Assembly (NCBI GenBank): GCA_031459655.1
Contig: JAVKID010000013.1
Location: forward strand, 1 to 37,881
Source of the DNA: Fervidifonticultor_A octavus_A
GTDB lineage: Bacteria; Sysuimicrobiota; Sysuimicrobiia; Sysuimicrobiales; Humicultoraceae
DNA length: 37,881 nucleotides
Reading direction: 5' to 3'
This document shows positions 9,291 to 17,103 of this stretch, piece after piece. The translations under genes were made by a program, and so were the position numbers. Under the pieces are notes generated by a model. The model saw only the letters and a list, made by a program, of their open reading frames with translations, did no database searches and had not been told where the DNA came from. Position 1 is the first letter of the stretch. The number at the start of each line of letters is the position of its first letter.

Positions 9291-9641
9291 ATGCGCCGGT
9301 CGACCGAACCGCTCTGGTGGTTGCTGTTCGCGATCGGGGGCGCGGTGGCCGCGGTCCTGATGCCCGTGCACATCCTGCTGGGCGGCGTCGGGCTGGCCGC
9401 GGGGTGGACCCGGGACGCCTTCGCCTACGACCGCATCCTGGCGCTGGCGTCCCACCCGCTGGGCCGCCTCTACCTGTTCGTCCTCATCGCGCTCTCCCTG
9501 CTGCACTGGGCGCACCGGTTCCGCTACACGCTCGCCGAGGGCCTGCACCTCAAGGCGTCGTGGCTGCCGGTCGAGGTCGGCACGTACGGCACCGCGGTGG
9601 TCGGGGTGGCCCTGGCCGCGCTGGCCCTCATCAGGCTCTAG
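9291..9641 (+). CDS. frdD: Fumarate reductase membrane subunit D
   Basis: A 116-residue second anchor of QFR with three helices (about 8-34, 56-73 and 91-114). It opens with RRSTEPLWWLLFAIGGAVAAV, like E. coli FrdD (RSDEPVFWGLFGAGG). It carries MPVHILLGGVGL, YDRILALASHPLGRLYLFVLIALSLLHWAHRFRYTL (E. coli SYERVLAFAQSFIGRVFLF...HRMHH) and a final hydrophobic helix. Its presence directly after frdC completes the FRD complex. A 15-base gap with a GGGGGGAGG ribosome site leads to the next gene. Confidence 0.9.
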   Translation: MRRSTEPLWWLLFAIGGAVAAVLMPVHILLGGVGLAAGWTRDAFAYDRILALASHPLGRLYLFVLIALSLLHWAHRFRYTLAEGLHLKASWLPVEVGTYGTAVVGVALAALALIRL

Positions 9642-9656
9642 GAAGGGGGGAGGTCC

Positions 9657-10013
9657 GTGCTCCGGGTGATCCACGCCTACAACATCAAACCTGGGGTAGA
9701 CGAGCGGTCGTTCGTGGAGTGGCTGGACGGCCGGCTCGACGAGATCACCCGCCGGTTCGGGTGCATCGGGCGCAAGACCTGGGTCTTCCTGGAGGGTTTC
9801 GAAGGGACCTACGACCGGCCGCGGCCCGTCCGGCGCCCCAAGTACCTGAACGAGGCCTTCTGGGTCGGCGAGGAAGCCGCCAATCGCTTCCGGCAGTGGC
9901 TGCTCTCCGCAGACGGCGAGGAGTTCCGGAAGCGCTGGTTCGACTCGATCACCGACCACACGGTGCTGCGGTATCTCGACTACGGCCCCCCGCCGGCGAC
10001 GACGGATGATTGA
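9657..10013 (+). CDS. Unknown 118-aa soluble protein embedded between frdD and sdhA
   Basis: I do not recognise this gene. The GTG start at 9657 has a strong GGGGGGAGG site. The product is hydrophilic, without membrane segments or cysteine pairs. It starts VIHAYNIKPGVDERSFVEWLDGRLDEI, which looks like strand-then-helix at the start of a ferredoxin-like (dimeric alpha-beta barrel) fold, then CIGRKTWVFLEGFEG, a Pro/Arg-rich linker (YDRPRPVRRPKYLNEAFWVG), and a helical end (RFRQWLLSADGEEFRKRWFDSITDH). Its last eight bases overlap the sdhA start, so it is translated with the complex II catalytic genes. Because it sits exactly at the FRD/SDH junction, a role in assembly, flavinylation or regulation of these complexes is an inference, not shown. 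Confidence 0.8.
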   Translation: MLRVIHAYNIKPGVDERSFVEWLDGRLDEITRRFGCIGRKTWVFLEGFEGTYDRPRPVRRPKYLNEAFWVGEEAANRFRQWLLSADGEEFRKRWFDSITDHTVLRYLDYGPPPATTDD

Positions 10014-11733
10014 GCACACCTTCGACGCCGTCATCGTGGGGGCCGGGGGCGCCGGACTGCGGGCGGCGGTGGAGCTGGCCGGCCGCCGGGTCGCGGTGGT
10101 CACCAAGCTCTACCCGCCGCGCTCTCACACGGGCGCGGCCCAGGGCGGCATCGGCGCGGCCCTGGGCAACCTGGAAGAGGACTCCCCCGAGTGGCACACC
10201 TTCGACACCGTCAAGGGCGGCGACTACCTGGTGGACCAGGACGCCGCCGACCTGATGTGCCAGGAGGCCGTCGAGACGGTCTACGAACTGGAACACTGGG
10301 GGCTGCCGTTCGACCGGACTCCCGACGGCCGCATCGCCCAGCGCCGATTTGGCGGGCACACCCGCAACTTCGGCGAAGGCCCGGTCCGGCGCGCGTGCCA
10401 CGCCGCCGACCGCACCGGGCACATGATCCTCCAGACCCTCTTCCAGCAGTGCATCCGCCACGGCGTTCACTTCTTCGACGAGTTCCAGATGGTGGATCTG
10501 CTGGTCGAGGACGGTCGCTGCGGCGGGCTGGTCGCCTACGAGATCGACACCGGCGACCTCCATGTGTTCCGGGCCGGAGCCGTGCTGCTGGCCACGGGCG
10601 GCTTCGGCCGCATCTACAAGGTCACCAGCAACGCCCACGCGCTGACCGGCGACGGCGTGGCCATCGCCTGGCGGCGGGGTATCCCCCTGGAGGACATGGA
10701 GTTCTTCCAGTTCCACCCGACCGGCATCTACAAACTGGGCATCCTGCTGTCGGAAGCGGCGCGCGGGGAGGGCGCGGTCCTGCTCAACGGCAAGGGCGAG
10801 CGGTTCATGGAGCGCTACGCGCCCACCCTCAAGGACCTGGCTCCGCGCGATATGATCTCGCGCTTCATGCACCTGGAGATCCGCGAGGGGCGCGGCATCC
10901 AGGGCAAGGACTACCTGTACCTGGACTTCCGCCATCTCGGCCGGGACATCATCGACCAGAAGTTGCCCGACATCACCGAGTTCGTGCGGGTCTACCTCGG
11001 CATCGATCCCGCCACCGAACCGGTGCCGATCCAGCCGACCGCGCACTACGCCATGGGTGGCATTCCGACCAACAACGACGGGCAGGTCATCCAGGACGAG
11101 CGGAACACCCCCGTGCTGGGCCTGTACGCCGCCGGCGAGTGCGCCTGTGTTTCGGTCCACGGCGCCAACCGGCTGGGGACCAACTCGCTGGTGGACATCC
11201 TCGTCTTCGGCCGGCGCGCGGGTCGCCACATGGCCCACTACCTCCGCCAGGCGGACCTGGCGGCCGTCCGCAGCCATCCCGACTCCGCGGTGGGGGCGGA
11301 GATCCAGGCCCTCCGGTCCCGCACCGAGGGGGAGTCGGTCGCCAGGATCCGGGACGCCCTCCAGACGGTCATGATGGACGAGGCGTCGGTCTTCCGGACC
11401 GGGCCCGGGCTGCAGCACGCGCTGGAGACGGTCAGGACCCTCAAGGAGCGCTACGGGCGGGCGAAGATCGACGACCGCGGCCGCCGGTTCAACACCGATC
11501 TCCTGGAGGCGTTGGAACTTGGATTCCTCCTCGACCTGGCCGAGGCCACCGTGGCCAGCGCCCTGAACCGCACCGAGAGCCGCGGGGCGCACTTCCGCGA
11601 GGATTTTCCCGACCGCGACGACGCCACCTGGTTGAAGCACACGCTGATCTACCGGAGGCCCGACGGCCGGCACGAGTTCCGGTACAAGCCGGTGGTGATC
11701 ACCCGCTTCCAGCCCAAGGAGAGGACATACTGA
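10006..11733 (+). CDS. sdhA: Succinate dehydrogenase flavoprotein subunit
   Basis: Catalytic subunit of complex II, 575 residues, oxidising succinate to fumarate. The FAD fold AVIVGAGGAGLRAA is at 8-21, and covalent-FAD His41 is in PRSHTGAAQGG (SdhA-type, against the FRD-type SAEGG of frdA in this window). HPTGIYKLGILLSEAARGEGA, HYAMGGIPTN, GLYAAGECACVSVHGANRLGTNSL and RTESRGAHFREDFPDRDD follow. The ATG at 10006 lies inside the end of the preceding 118-aa gene. sdhB begins three bases after its stop. The matching membrane subunits sdhC and sdhD are at the front of the operon, about 5 kb upstream. Confidence 0.93.
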   Translation: MIEHTFDAVIVGAGGAGLRAAVELAGRRVAVVTKLYPPRSHTGAAQGGIGAALGNLEEDSPEWHTFDTVKGGDYLVDQDAADLMCQEAVETVYELEHWGLPFDRTPDGRIAQRRFGGHTRNFGEGPVRRACHAADRTGHMILQTLFQQCIRHGVHFFDEFQMVDLLVEDGRCGGLVAYEIDTGDLHVFRAGAVLLATGGFGRIYKVTSNAHALTGDGVAIAWRRGIPLEDMEFFQFHPTGIYKLGILLSEAARGEGAVLLNGKGERFMERYAPTLKDLAPRDMISRFMHLEIREGRGIQGKDYLYLDFRHLGRDIIDQKLPDITEFVRVYLGIDPATEPVPIQPTAHYAMGGIPTNNDGQVIQDERNTPVLGLYAAGECACVSVHGANRLGTNSLVDILVFGRRAGRHMAHYLRQADLAAVRSHPDSAVGAEIQALRSRTEGESVARIRDALQTVMMDEASVFRTGPGLQHALETVRTLKERYGRAKIDDRGRRFNTDLLEALELGFLLDLAEATVASALNRTESRGAHFREDFPDRDDATWLKHTLIYRRPDGRHEFRYKPVVITRFQPKERTY

Positions 11734-11735
11734 CC

Positions 11736-12437
11736 ATGGCGATCCGCTTCCGGGTCAAGCGGTTCAATCCCGAACGCGACCGGACCCCGCGCTGGGAGGA
11801 GTACGACGTGCCCCTGGAGCCCACCGACCGCGTCTTGGACGGTCTGCACTACATCAAGTGGTACGTGGACGGGACGCTGGCGCTGCGGCGCTCCTGCGCC
11901 CACGGCATCTGCGGCTCGGACGCCATGATGATCAACGGCCGCAACCAGCTGGCCTGCAAGGTGCTCCTCAAGGATGTCGGCCGCCGGGTGACGGTCGAGC
12001 CGATCCGCGGGATGCGGGTCATCAAGGACCTGGTCGTGGACATGGAGCCGTTCTTCGAGAAGTACCGCTCGATCCAGCCCTATCTGATCACCCACGACGA
12101 GCCGCCGGCGCGCGAGCGCCTGCAGAGCCCACAGGACCGGGCCCGCTACGACGACACCACCAAGTGCATCCTCTGTGCGGCGTGCACCACCGCCTGCCCC
12201 ATCTTCTGGGCCGACGGCGCCTACGTGGGGCCGGCCGCCATCGTCAACGCCCACCGGTTCATCTTCGACAGCCGGGACCAGGGCGCCGCACAGCGGCTGC
12301 AGATCCTGGCCGAGCGGTCCGGCGTCTTCAAGTGCCGGACGACCTTCAACTGCACCGACGCCTGTCCGCGGGGGATCGACGTGACGCGGGCGATCCAGGA
12401 CGTGAAGCGGGCGATCCTGCTCCGGCGCATAGGCTGA
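11736..12437 (+). CDS. sdhB: Succinate dehydrogenase iron-sulfur subunit
   Basis: Iron-sulfur subunit of complex II, 233 residues. The [2Fe-2S] ligands are Cys54, Cys59, Asp62 and Cys74 in CAHGICGSD...QLAC; the Asp replaces the third Cys exactly as in E. coli SdhB and differs from the all-Cys FrdB here. The C-terminal domain has CILCAACTTACPIFW for [4Fe-4S] and C-x5-NCTDACPRGID for [3Fe-4S]. The ATG lies three bases after sdhA. An alkyltransferase-like frame starts immediately behind the stop. Confidence 0.93.
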   Translation: MAIRFRVKRFNPERDRTPRWEEYDVPLEPTDRVLDGLHYIKWYVDGTLALRRSCAHGICGSDAMMINGRNQLACKVLLKDVGRRVTVEPIRGMRVIKDLVVDMEPFFEKYRSIQPYLITHDEPPARERLQSPQDRARYDDTTKCILCAACTTACPIFWADGAYVGPAAIVNAHRFIFDSRDQGAAQRLQILAERSGVFKCRTTFNCTDACPRGIDVTRAIQDVKRAILLRRIG

Positions 12438-12438
12438 C

Positions 12439-12918
12439 ATCCCCCTGCCGGAATCCGTCTTCAACCGGGTCTACGCCGTCGTCGGACGGATCCCCCGGGG
12501 GCGCGTGGCGACCTATGGGGAGATCGCCCGCCTGGCCGGCCTGCGCCGCGGGGCCCGCACCGTGGGCTGGGCCATGCACGCCGTGCCCGACCCTGAGGAC
12601 GTCCCCTGGTGGCGCGTGGTGCGCGCCGACGGCACCATCGCCGAGCGCCGTCACGCCCGGGAACAGGTGCGGCGGCTGCGGCGGGAGGGGGTCCGGCTCG
12701 AACCGGACGGGCGGATCGACCTGGCCCGCTCCGGCTGGCCGTCGACCCGTGGGGCGGGCCGGCGGGCGCCGTCGCGGCTGGCCGCCCGGAAGATCAGCAC
12801 GGCCGCCGCGCAGGCGCCGGCGCCGAGGAGGACGGCCTCCCGAGCCCCGAGCAGCGAGGCCAGCGACCCCATGAGCAGGCCTCCCAGCGGCGCCGTCCCA
12901 AAGGACGCCAGCACGTAG
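12439..12918 (+). CDS. Alkyltransferase-like (ATL) protein, start codon uncertain
   Basis: The frame encodes PESVFNRVYAVVGRIPRGRVATYGEIARLAG, then RTVGWAMHAVPDPEDVPWWRVVRADG, the DNA-binding domain of the O6-alkylguanine-DNA alkyltransferase family. The reactive Cys of the PCHRV motif is Trp (PWWRVV), so this is an alkyltransferase-like protein. ATLs flag bulky O6-alkylguanine lesions for nucleotide excision repair and cannot transfer alkyl groups. No ATG, GTG or TTG exists between the in-frame stop at 12430 and a GTG at 12505, which lies inside the conserved fold. ATC (12439) and CTG (12445), just behind the sdhB stop, are the only upstream options. The conserved fold ends near 12740; the remaining residues are low-complexity and overlap the convergent MFS gene. 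Confidence 0.7.
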   Translation: MPLPESVFNRVYAVVGRIPRGRVATYGEIARLAGLRRGARTVGWAMHAVPDPEDVPWWRVVRADGTIAERRHAREQVRRLRREGVRLEPDGRIDLARSGWPSTRGAGRRAPSRLAARKISTAAAQAPAPRRTASRAPSSEASDPMSRPPSGAVPKDAST

Positions 12919-13991
12919 AGGCTCATCACCCGGCCCCGCAGGGCGTCGGGGACGATGCCCTGGATCACGGTGTTGGTCGCCGAGAGAAACGACGTCATCA
13001 TCCCGCTGACCCCGACCATCAAGAGCAGCGAGAGCGGGTAGGCGGGACTTGCGGCAAACGCCGCCAGCAGCGCCACGAATCCCGCAAACGTCCCCGCCAC
13101 TACCCCGATCGGCCGGGCGGGCCGCGCCGTGGCCAGCGCCAGCACGCCGATGGTGGCGCCGATCCCGCTGGCCGTGAGCAGCATGCCAAACCCCCTGGCC
13201 GCCACGTGCAGGACGTCGCGGGCGAAGACGGGCATCAGCACCGTGAAGGAGATGCCGAACGTTCCGGCGACGGCCAGCAACCCCAGCAACCCCCGCAGGG
13301 TGGAGTGCCCTAGCGCGAAGGCGACGCCGTCACGGACCTCCTGTAGCACCGGCTGGCGCTCGCCCCCAGCCGGCCGGGAGTCCACGGCGATGGTCGCGAG
13401 GGCGGCGATGACCGCCAGGTACGAGGCGGCGTTGATCGCGAAGCTCCACCCCGGGCCGCCGCGCGGCCCCAGGTGCTCGATGATGAGCCCCGCCACCGCC
13501 GGGCCGATGATACGCGACCCGTTGAAGACCGCCGAGTTCAGCGCGATGGCGTTTGCCAGGTCTTCGCGCCCGACCAGGTGCGGGATCAGCGACTGGCGCG
13601 ATGGCATGTCAAGGGCTGCGGCCATCCCGCTGACCGCGCTGAGGACCAGGATGTGCCAGACCGCGATGCGGCCGGCGAGCGTCAGGAGGGCCAGGACCAC
13701 CGAGACCGCCATGAAAACGGACTGTGTACCGATCAGCAGGTGGCGTTTCTCCGAACGGTCGGCCACGGCGCCACCGAACAGGGTCAGCAGCATGGTGGGG
13801 ACGGTGTTGGCAAACGTCACGGTCCCCAGCATCAGGGCCGAACCGGTCAGGTCGTAGACCAGCCACTGCTGGGCGGTGATCTGGATCCACGAGCCGGTGA
13901 GCGAGACCAGCCCGCCCCACCAGAACCGCCGGTAGAAGGGATGTCGCAGCGCGCTGAAGGTCTGGGCCGAGGAGAGCCCGGCCAGCGTCAT
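12651..13991 (-). CDS. MFS exporter (EntS-like, MFS_3 family)
   Basis: A 446-residue major facilitator with about 12 hydrophobic segments. The opening FSALRHPFYRRFWWGGLVSLTGSWIQ is typical of the EntS/MFS_3 group. GGAVADRSEKRHLLIG is the cytoplasmic loop 2-3 motif, followed by DMPSRQSLIPHLVGREDLANAIALNS and GSRIIGPAVAG. VIQGIVPDALRGRVMSLYVLASFGTAPLGGLLMG matches the C-half signature. Such proteins export siderophores or drugs. The last roughly 45 residues are Arg/Ser/Pro-rich without a membrane segment and lie antisense to the ATL gene, a 268-base overlap, so the true C-terminus may be shorter. Its start overlaps the HTH gene by four bases, and it belongs to the ArsR-HTH-MFS operon, suggesting inducible efflux of an unidentified compound. 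Confidence 0.88.
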   Translation of the reverse strand: MTLAGLSSAQTFSALRHPFYRRFWWGGLVSLTGSWIQITAQQWLVYDLTGSALMLGTVTFANTVPTMLLTLFGGAVADRSEKRHLLIGTQSVFMAVSVVLALLTLAGRIAVWHILVLSAVSGMAAALDMPSRQSLIPHLVGREDLANAIALNSAVFNGSRIIGPAVAGLIIEHLGPRGGPGWSFAINAASYLAVIAALATIAVDSRPAGGERQPVLQEVRDGVAFALGHSTLRGLLGLLAVAGTFGISFTVLMPVFARDVLHVAARGFGMLLTASGIGATIGVLALATARPARPIGVVAGTFAGFVALLAAFAASPAYPLSLLLMVGVSGMMTSFLSATNTVIQGIVPDALRGRVMSLYVLASFGTAPLGGLLMGSLASLLGAREAVLLGAGACAAAVLIFRAASRDGARRPAPRVDGQPERARSIRPSGSSRTPSRRSRRTCSRA

Positions 13992-14209
13992 CGCCTGCCG
14001 GAGGGCGTCTCCTCGGGATGGTGGCGCATCGCCCGGAGGAAGGCCTCGACGTCTCTGCTGAAGAGTCGGTACATCTTCCCGAGCCGCACCGCCGGCAGCC
14101 GGCCCTCGCGGATGTACCGGTAGATCGTAATCTTGTGGACCTGCAGCACCTCCGCCGCCTGTTCCACGGTCAGGATCTCACGGTCGAGGGTCGGGGGATG
14201 TCGGTCCAT
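13988..14209 (-). CDS. Small excisionase-type helix-turn-helix protein
   Basis: A 73-residue protein consisting almost only of a MerR/excisionase-like winged helix-turn-helix domain (HTH_17 type): ILTVEQAAEVLQVHKITIYRYIREGRLPAVRLGKMYRLFSRDVEAFL. These single-domain proteins bind DNA in phage excision or as small transcription regulators. No integrase or att site is visible, so a regulatory role beside the ArsR gene and the MFS exporter is more likely. The ribosome site GGAGGGG lies at the end of the ArsR gene and its stop overlaps the MFS start. Confidence 0.85.
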   Translation of the reverse strand: MDRHPPTLDREILTVEQAAEVLQVHKITIYRYIREGRLPAVRLGKMYRLFSRDVEAFLRAMRHHPEETPSGRR

Positions 14210-14215
14210 GGGACT

Positions 14216-15271
14216 TCACCCCTCCTGCGGGCCCGCGAACTCCTGCCAGAGGGTGGCCGCCTCGCGCGCACGGTCCGCCCGCAGGCGGTAGTACTTGGCG
14301 TTCCCGCGTTCGACGATCTGCACCAGCCGGGCCGCCCGCAGGAGGGCGATGTGGTGCAGCACGGTGACATGCGAGAGGCCCAGGGCCTTGGCGAGTTCCT
14401 GCAGGTACATCTCCCGGCCGGCCAGCAGGCGCAGGATCCGCAGGCGGGTCTCGTCGGCCAGCGCCTTGTAGAAGCGGACCAGGTCGGCCGGCGGCGCGCC
14501 GCTGTGCGGCGAGGTCTCAAGAGGGTACACGTACACGCGGACCCCGTGGTAGGCGGTGATGAGGTTGTAGGGGCGGAAGTAGTAGGTCGGGGCCAGCACC
14601 ACGCCCATGACCGGGGCGTCCGGGCCGACGACGAATCCGCCGGTCGCGTATTCGATCAGCTCGCTACCCGAGACCGTCGCGGCCCGCCGGACCAGGGCCG
14701 CGGCGTCGCGCTCCAGGAGGGGGACCACCTCGCCTTCCCTCGGCGCGTACACCCGCGCGTAGCCCTCTCGCAGCAACCGCGCCAACCGCGCCTTCACCTC
14801 GGCCGGCGGCATCGAGACCAGCCGGCGCAGCGGCCGGCGATCAATGTCGGGATGGATGGCCGCCACGAACGCCTCGACGGCCTGGCCCGAGCGCCCGATG
14901 GCCGACCGCAGGAGGGGGAGCGCGTGGCGGTCGGCCAGCGACTCGGCCAGCATCAACTCCAGGAGGTCGTCGGCCGGCGTGGCGGCCACGCGCTTGATGA
15001 ACTCGCGCACAGACAGCCCCTGGTGGCCGTCCATGACACCCACCAGCCCCAGGGTCCGTCCGCGCCAGGGCAGCAGCAGGGAGAGGTCGGCGCGCAACTC
15101 GGGACCGAGCGCCGCCCTCGCCTGGGCGATCCACCGGGGTGACATCTCGAAGTCCAGCGACTCCTCGCCGCAGCTCAGCAGGTAGAGGCAGGCGAGGAAG
15201 TCGTACGCCGGGGAGGGGTCGATGCGGACCCGCAGCTCGCGGGGGGGCGCGGTCAGGTCGATGACTTTCAC
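14216..15271 (-). CDS. ArsR-type transcriptional regulator with long N-terminal domain
   Basis: 351 residues from a GTG at 15271. The C-terminal 80-90 residues form a winged helix: FYKALADETRLRILRLLAGREMYLQELAKALGLSHVTVLHHIALLRAARLVQI-V-ERGNAKYYRL, a clear ArsR HTH with recognition helix LSHVTVLHHIALL. The N-terminal roughly 260 residues (SPAYDFLACLYLL onward) form a helical/mixed domain as in large ArsR proteins with DUF5937-like regions, presumably the sensor. No CxC metal site is visible, so a small molecule rather than a metal is the likely signal. I rejected the upstream GTG at 15316 because it would lie upstream of the promoter -10 region. It leads an operon with the HTH and MFS genes. 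Confidence 0.85.
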   Translation of the reverse strand: MKVIDLTAPPRELRVRIDPSPAYDFLACLYLLSCGEESLDFEMSPRWIAQARAALGPELRADLSLLLPWRGRTLGLVGVMDGHQGLSVREFIKRVAATPADDLLELMLAESLADRHALPLLRSAIGRSGQAVEAFVAAIHPDIDRRPLRRLVSMPPAEVKARLARLLREGYARVYAPREGEVVPLLERDAAALVRRAATVSGSELIEYATGGFVVGPDAPVMGVVLAPTYYFRPYNLITAYHGVRVYVYPLETSPHSGAPPADLVRFYKALADETRLRILRLLAGREMYLQELAKALGLSHVTVLHHIALLRAARLVQIVERGNAKYYRLRADRAREAATLWQEFAGPQEG

Positions 15272-15284
15272 GGTGAAATTCGGA

Positions 15285-15302
15285 TGTAGACGAATGTCTA
15301 CA
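15285..15302. promoter_or_regulatory. Candidate ArsR operator palindrome
   Basis: TGTAGAC-GAAT-GTCTACA is a perfect 7-base inverted repeat with a 4-base centre, lying over the predicted transcription start of the ArsR operon and 13 bases before its GTG. Placement implies repression by steric block and autoregulation; the binding protein is inferred. Confidence 0.65.
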
Positions 15303-15306
15303 CTCA

Positions 15307-15335
15307 AGTAAACCACGCTTTACGGAACGGGTCAA
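15307..15335 (-). promoter_or_regulatory. Sigma-70 promoter of the ArsR-HTH-MFS operon
   Basis: On the minus strand TTGACC (15335-15330, five of six) and TTTACT (15312-15307, four of six) are separated by 17 bases. The start site would fall near 15300, inside the operator palindrome, leaving a leader of about 29 bases before the GTG at 15271. Confidence 0.6.
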
Positions 15336-15388
15336 GGCGCCCGGGCGCCCGGCCCACCGGGTACCGGCACGGACGCCCGGGCCTGCCG

Positions 15389-15700
15389 TCAGGGGATCTC
15401 GACGTCGAAGAGCGGCGGGTACTGCTGCGACCCGAAGACGTCCGTCTCGCCCGGGTCGCCGCTGGGGCGCGGGCGCCGCATCGTGAATTTGACTGCCGGT
15501 GCCGCATCCACGTACACGAAGTGGGTGACGTCCTCCGGTGCGACGCGGTAGAGCCGGGCCACCGTCTCCCGCGTCAGGGCGCCGCTGGCCCGGACTCGGG
15601 TGTAGGCGGCGTGATCGGTGAAGATCACGTCGAAGGTCACGTGGTCCACACCGGCGTTCTTGCTCCGGATCGTGCTGGCCAGGTCGAATAATCGGGGCAT
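15389..15700 (-). CDS. DUF4387 family protein
   Basis: 103 residues from the ATG at 15700 (MPRLFDLASTIRSKNAGVDHVTFDVIF). The family is recognised by the opening R-x-LASxIRSKNAGxxxxTFDIIF pattern and the later VARLYRV...VTHFVYVDAAPAVKFTMRRPRPSGDPGETDVFG-x-Q-Q-Y-PP. Function is unknown; DUF4387 genes usually stand beside AtuA/DUF1446 genes as here, with a 16-base gap, and probably form a complex or act on the same substrate. It is the last gene of the operon starting at 22139. An ATG/GTG further upstream would overlap the AtuA gene without adding conserved sequence. Confidence 0.85.
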   Translation of the reverse strand: MPRLFDLASTIRSKNAGVDHVTFDVIFTDHAAYTRVRASGALTRETVARLYRVAPEDVTHFVYVDAAPAVKFTMRRPRPSGDPGETDVFGSQQYPPLFDVEIP

Positions 15701-15716
15701 CGCGGGGCTCTCTGAC

Positions 15717-17093
15717 TCAGGGCACCGGAGCGCCGACATCCACAACGCGCATCGGGAACAACTCGCACGGGTCCTCCAGCGTGAGGAGGTGGTTGATCGT
15801 CCAGGAGTAGGCGGGGCGCCCCAGAAAGACCTCGTCCACCGGGAGGGCCGCGGTGCCGGCTGTGCCCCGCAGCCCGGGAAACCGGGCGAAGAAGAAGTTG
15901 CGCTGGGCCAACGCCGCGATGGTCGCCGCTTCGTCGTCGGTCGGCGCCACCACCTCGATCATCAGGGCGACCTCGCGGCCCGTCGCCTCCGGATGGGGCT
16001 CCCGGGGGCCCAGCACCCCGTCCCGGCCGTAGACGCGGAAGAACAGCTCGTAGCGGCCCGCGCCGGGCGGCCCGTGTCGTTCCTCCACCTTGGCCCGGGC
16101 CCATCGCTCCATCTGGTCCACGACCCCGATGGCGTGGGGGTCGCGCAGCGCCGCGAAGGCAAAGGCGCGAGATCCCACGCGGCCGGCTCCTTCCAGTTTG
16201 ACAGTGTAGGCCAGCGCTGGAATCCAGCGCGCCCCGGTCACCCGTGTCCGGCGGGCACCGATCGCCTCATAGTGGCAGTGGCGCAGGTCGAGGGCGCCGC
16301 CCGGGACCGCGTGCGTGTAGGGATCCTCCCGCTCGTACATGCTGTGGCTGATCACCGAGGCCGGCGTGCAGCGCTGGTCCGGATGCATCGGCTCGAACTC
16401 CACCCCGTCCCGGGTGATGGTGCCGAGCACCGTCTCCTTGGCCATGAAGGGCTCGGCGCACAGCGACGCGCATTCCAGCACCTTCCCCAGGTGGAACGCC
16501 AGCGCCTGGGGGAACCCCGCCCGCAGCGGCAGGGCGGCGAAGATGGCGTCGTCGCAGGAGCGGCCGCAGATCACCACCTCGGCGCCGGCCTCAAGCGCGC
16601 GGATGATGGGCTCGACCCCCATCATGGCCACGATGTGGTCGGTGCGTTCCACGACCTCGGGCGTTAGGTCGGCCCGGCCGCCCAGGCCCGGGACCGTCTC
16701 CCGACGGAGCCGGGCCAGCAGCGCGTCCCGTGACACCTCCGCGTAGATGGCGGCCATGCGGAAGGGCGCCAGGCGGTGCGCCCGCGCAATCTCCTCGACC
16801 AGGCGCACGAACAGATCCACACCGCGATTGCTCCCGGTATCCGAGGCCGACCCGATGATCATCGGGACGCGATGCTGTCGGGCGGCCACCAGCATCAGCG
16901 CCAGGTCGTGGCGCTGCCACTCCACCGGGCTGTGCTGGGCATCGGCGCCCAGCGGGTAGGGGCCGATGTCGCAACTGCCCGAGTCGGCCACGTAGGCGTC
17001 CGGGCGGCGCGCCACGCCGACGTGGAAACTGCCAGGCTCGATGGGCGTGAAGCCGAGGTGCCCGGTGGGCGAGAGCAGGGTCATGCGGTCCAT
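15717..17093 (-). CDS. AtuA-family protein (acyclic terpene utilisation / DUF1446)
   Basis: 458 residues from an ATG at 17093 preceded by GAGGAGG. Family hallmarks: YVADSGSCDIGPYPLGAD near residue 35, PMIIGSASDTGSNRGVDLF near 85, MMGVEPIIRALEAGAEVVICGRSCDDAIFAALPL near 160-195, and a C-terminal region with TVKLEGAGRVGSRAFAFAALRDP. AtuA was named from acyclic terpene (citronellol/geraniol) catabolism, but most relatives have no tested reaction. Here it lies with DUF4387, a C26-type hydrolase and an oligopeptide-type ABC transporter, so a role in breaking down an imported compound is likely. No carboxylase or acyl-CoA genes of a terpene pathway are nearby, which argues against the name's literal function. 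Confidence 0.85.
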   Translation of the reverse strand: MDRMTLLSPTGHLGFTPIEPGSFHVGVARRPDAYVADSGSCDIGPYPLGADAQHSPVEWQRHDLALMLVAARQHRVPMIIGSASDTGSNRGVDLFVRLVEEIARAHRLAPFRMAAIYAEVSRDALLARLRRETVPGLGGRADLTPEVVERTDHIVAMMGVEPIIRALEAGAEVVICGRSCDDAIFAALPLRAGFPQALAFHLGKVLECASLCAEPFMAKETVLGTITRDGVEFEPMHPDQRCTPASVISHSMYEREDPYTHAVPGGALDLRHCHYEAIGARRTRVTGARWIPALAYTVKLEGAGRVGSRAFAFAALRDPHAIGVVDQMERWARAKVEERHGPPGAGRYELFFRVYGRDGVLGPREPHPEATGREVALMIEVVAPTDDEAATIAALAQRNFFFARFPGLRGTAGTAALPVDEVFLGRPAYSWTINHLLTLEDPCELFPMRVVDVGAPVP

Positions 17094-17103
17094 GGAGGCC
17101 TCC

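Noticed and set aside
13988..14209. Prophage excisionase
   Set aside because: No integrase, attachment repeat or phage gene is nearby; it is in an operon with an ArsR gene and an exporter.
15336..15349. Perfect 14-base GC palindrome GGCGCCCGGGCGCC as an operator or terminator
   Set aside because: It lies upstream of the ArsR -35 and lacks a T-tract; such palindromes are expected by chance in GC-rich sequence.
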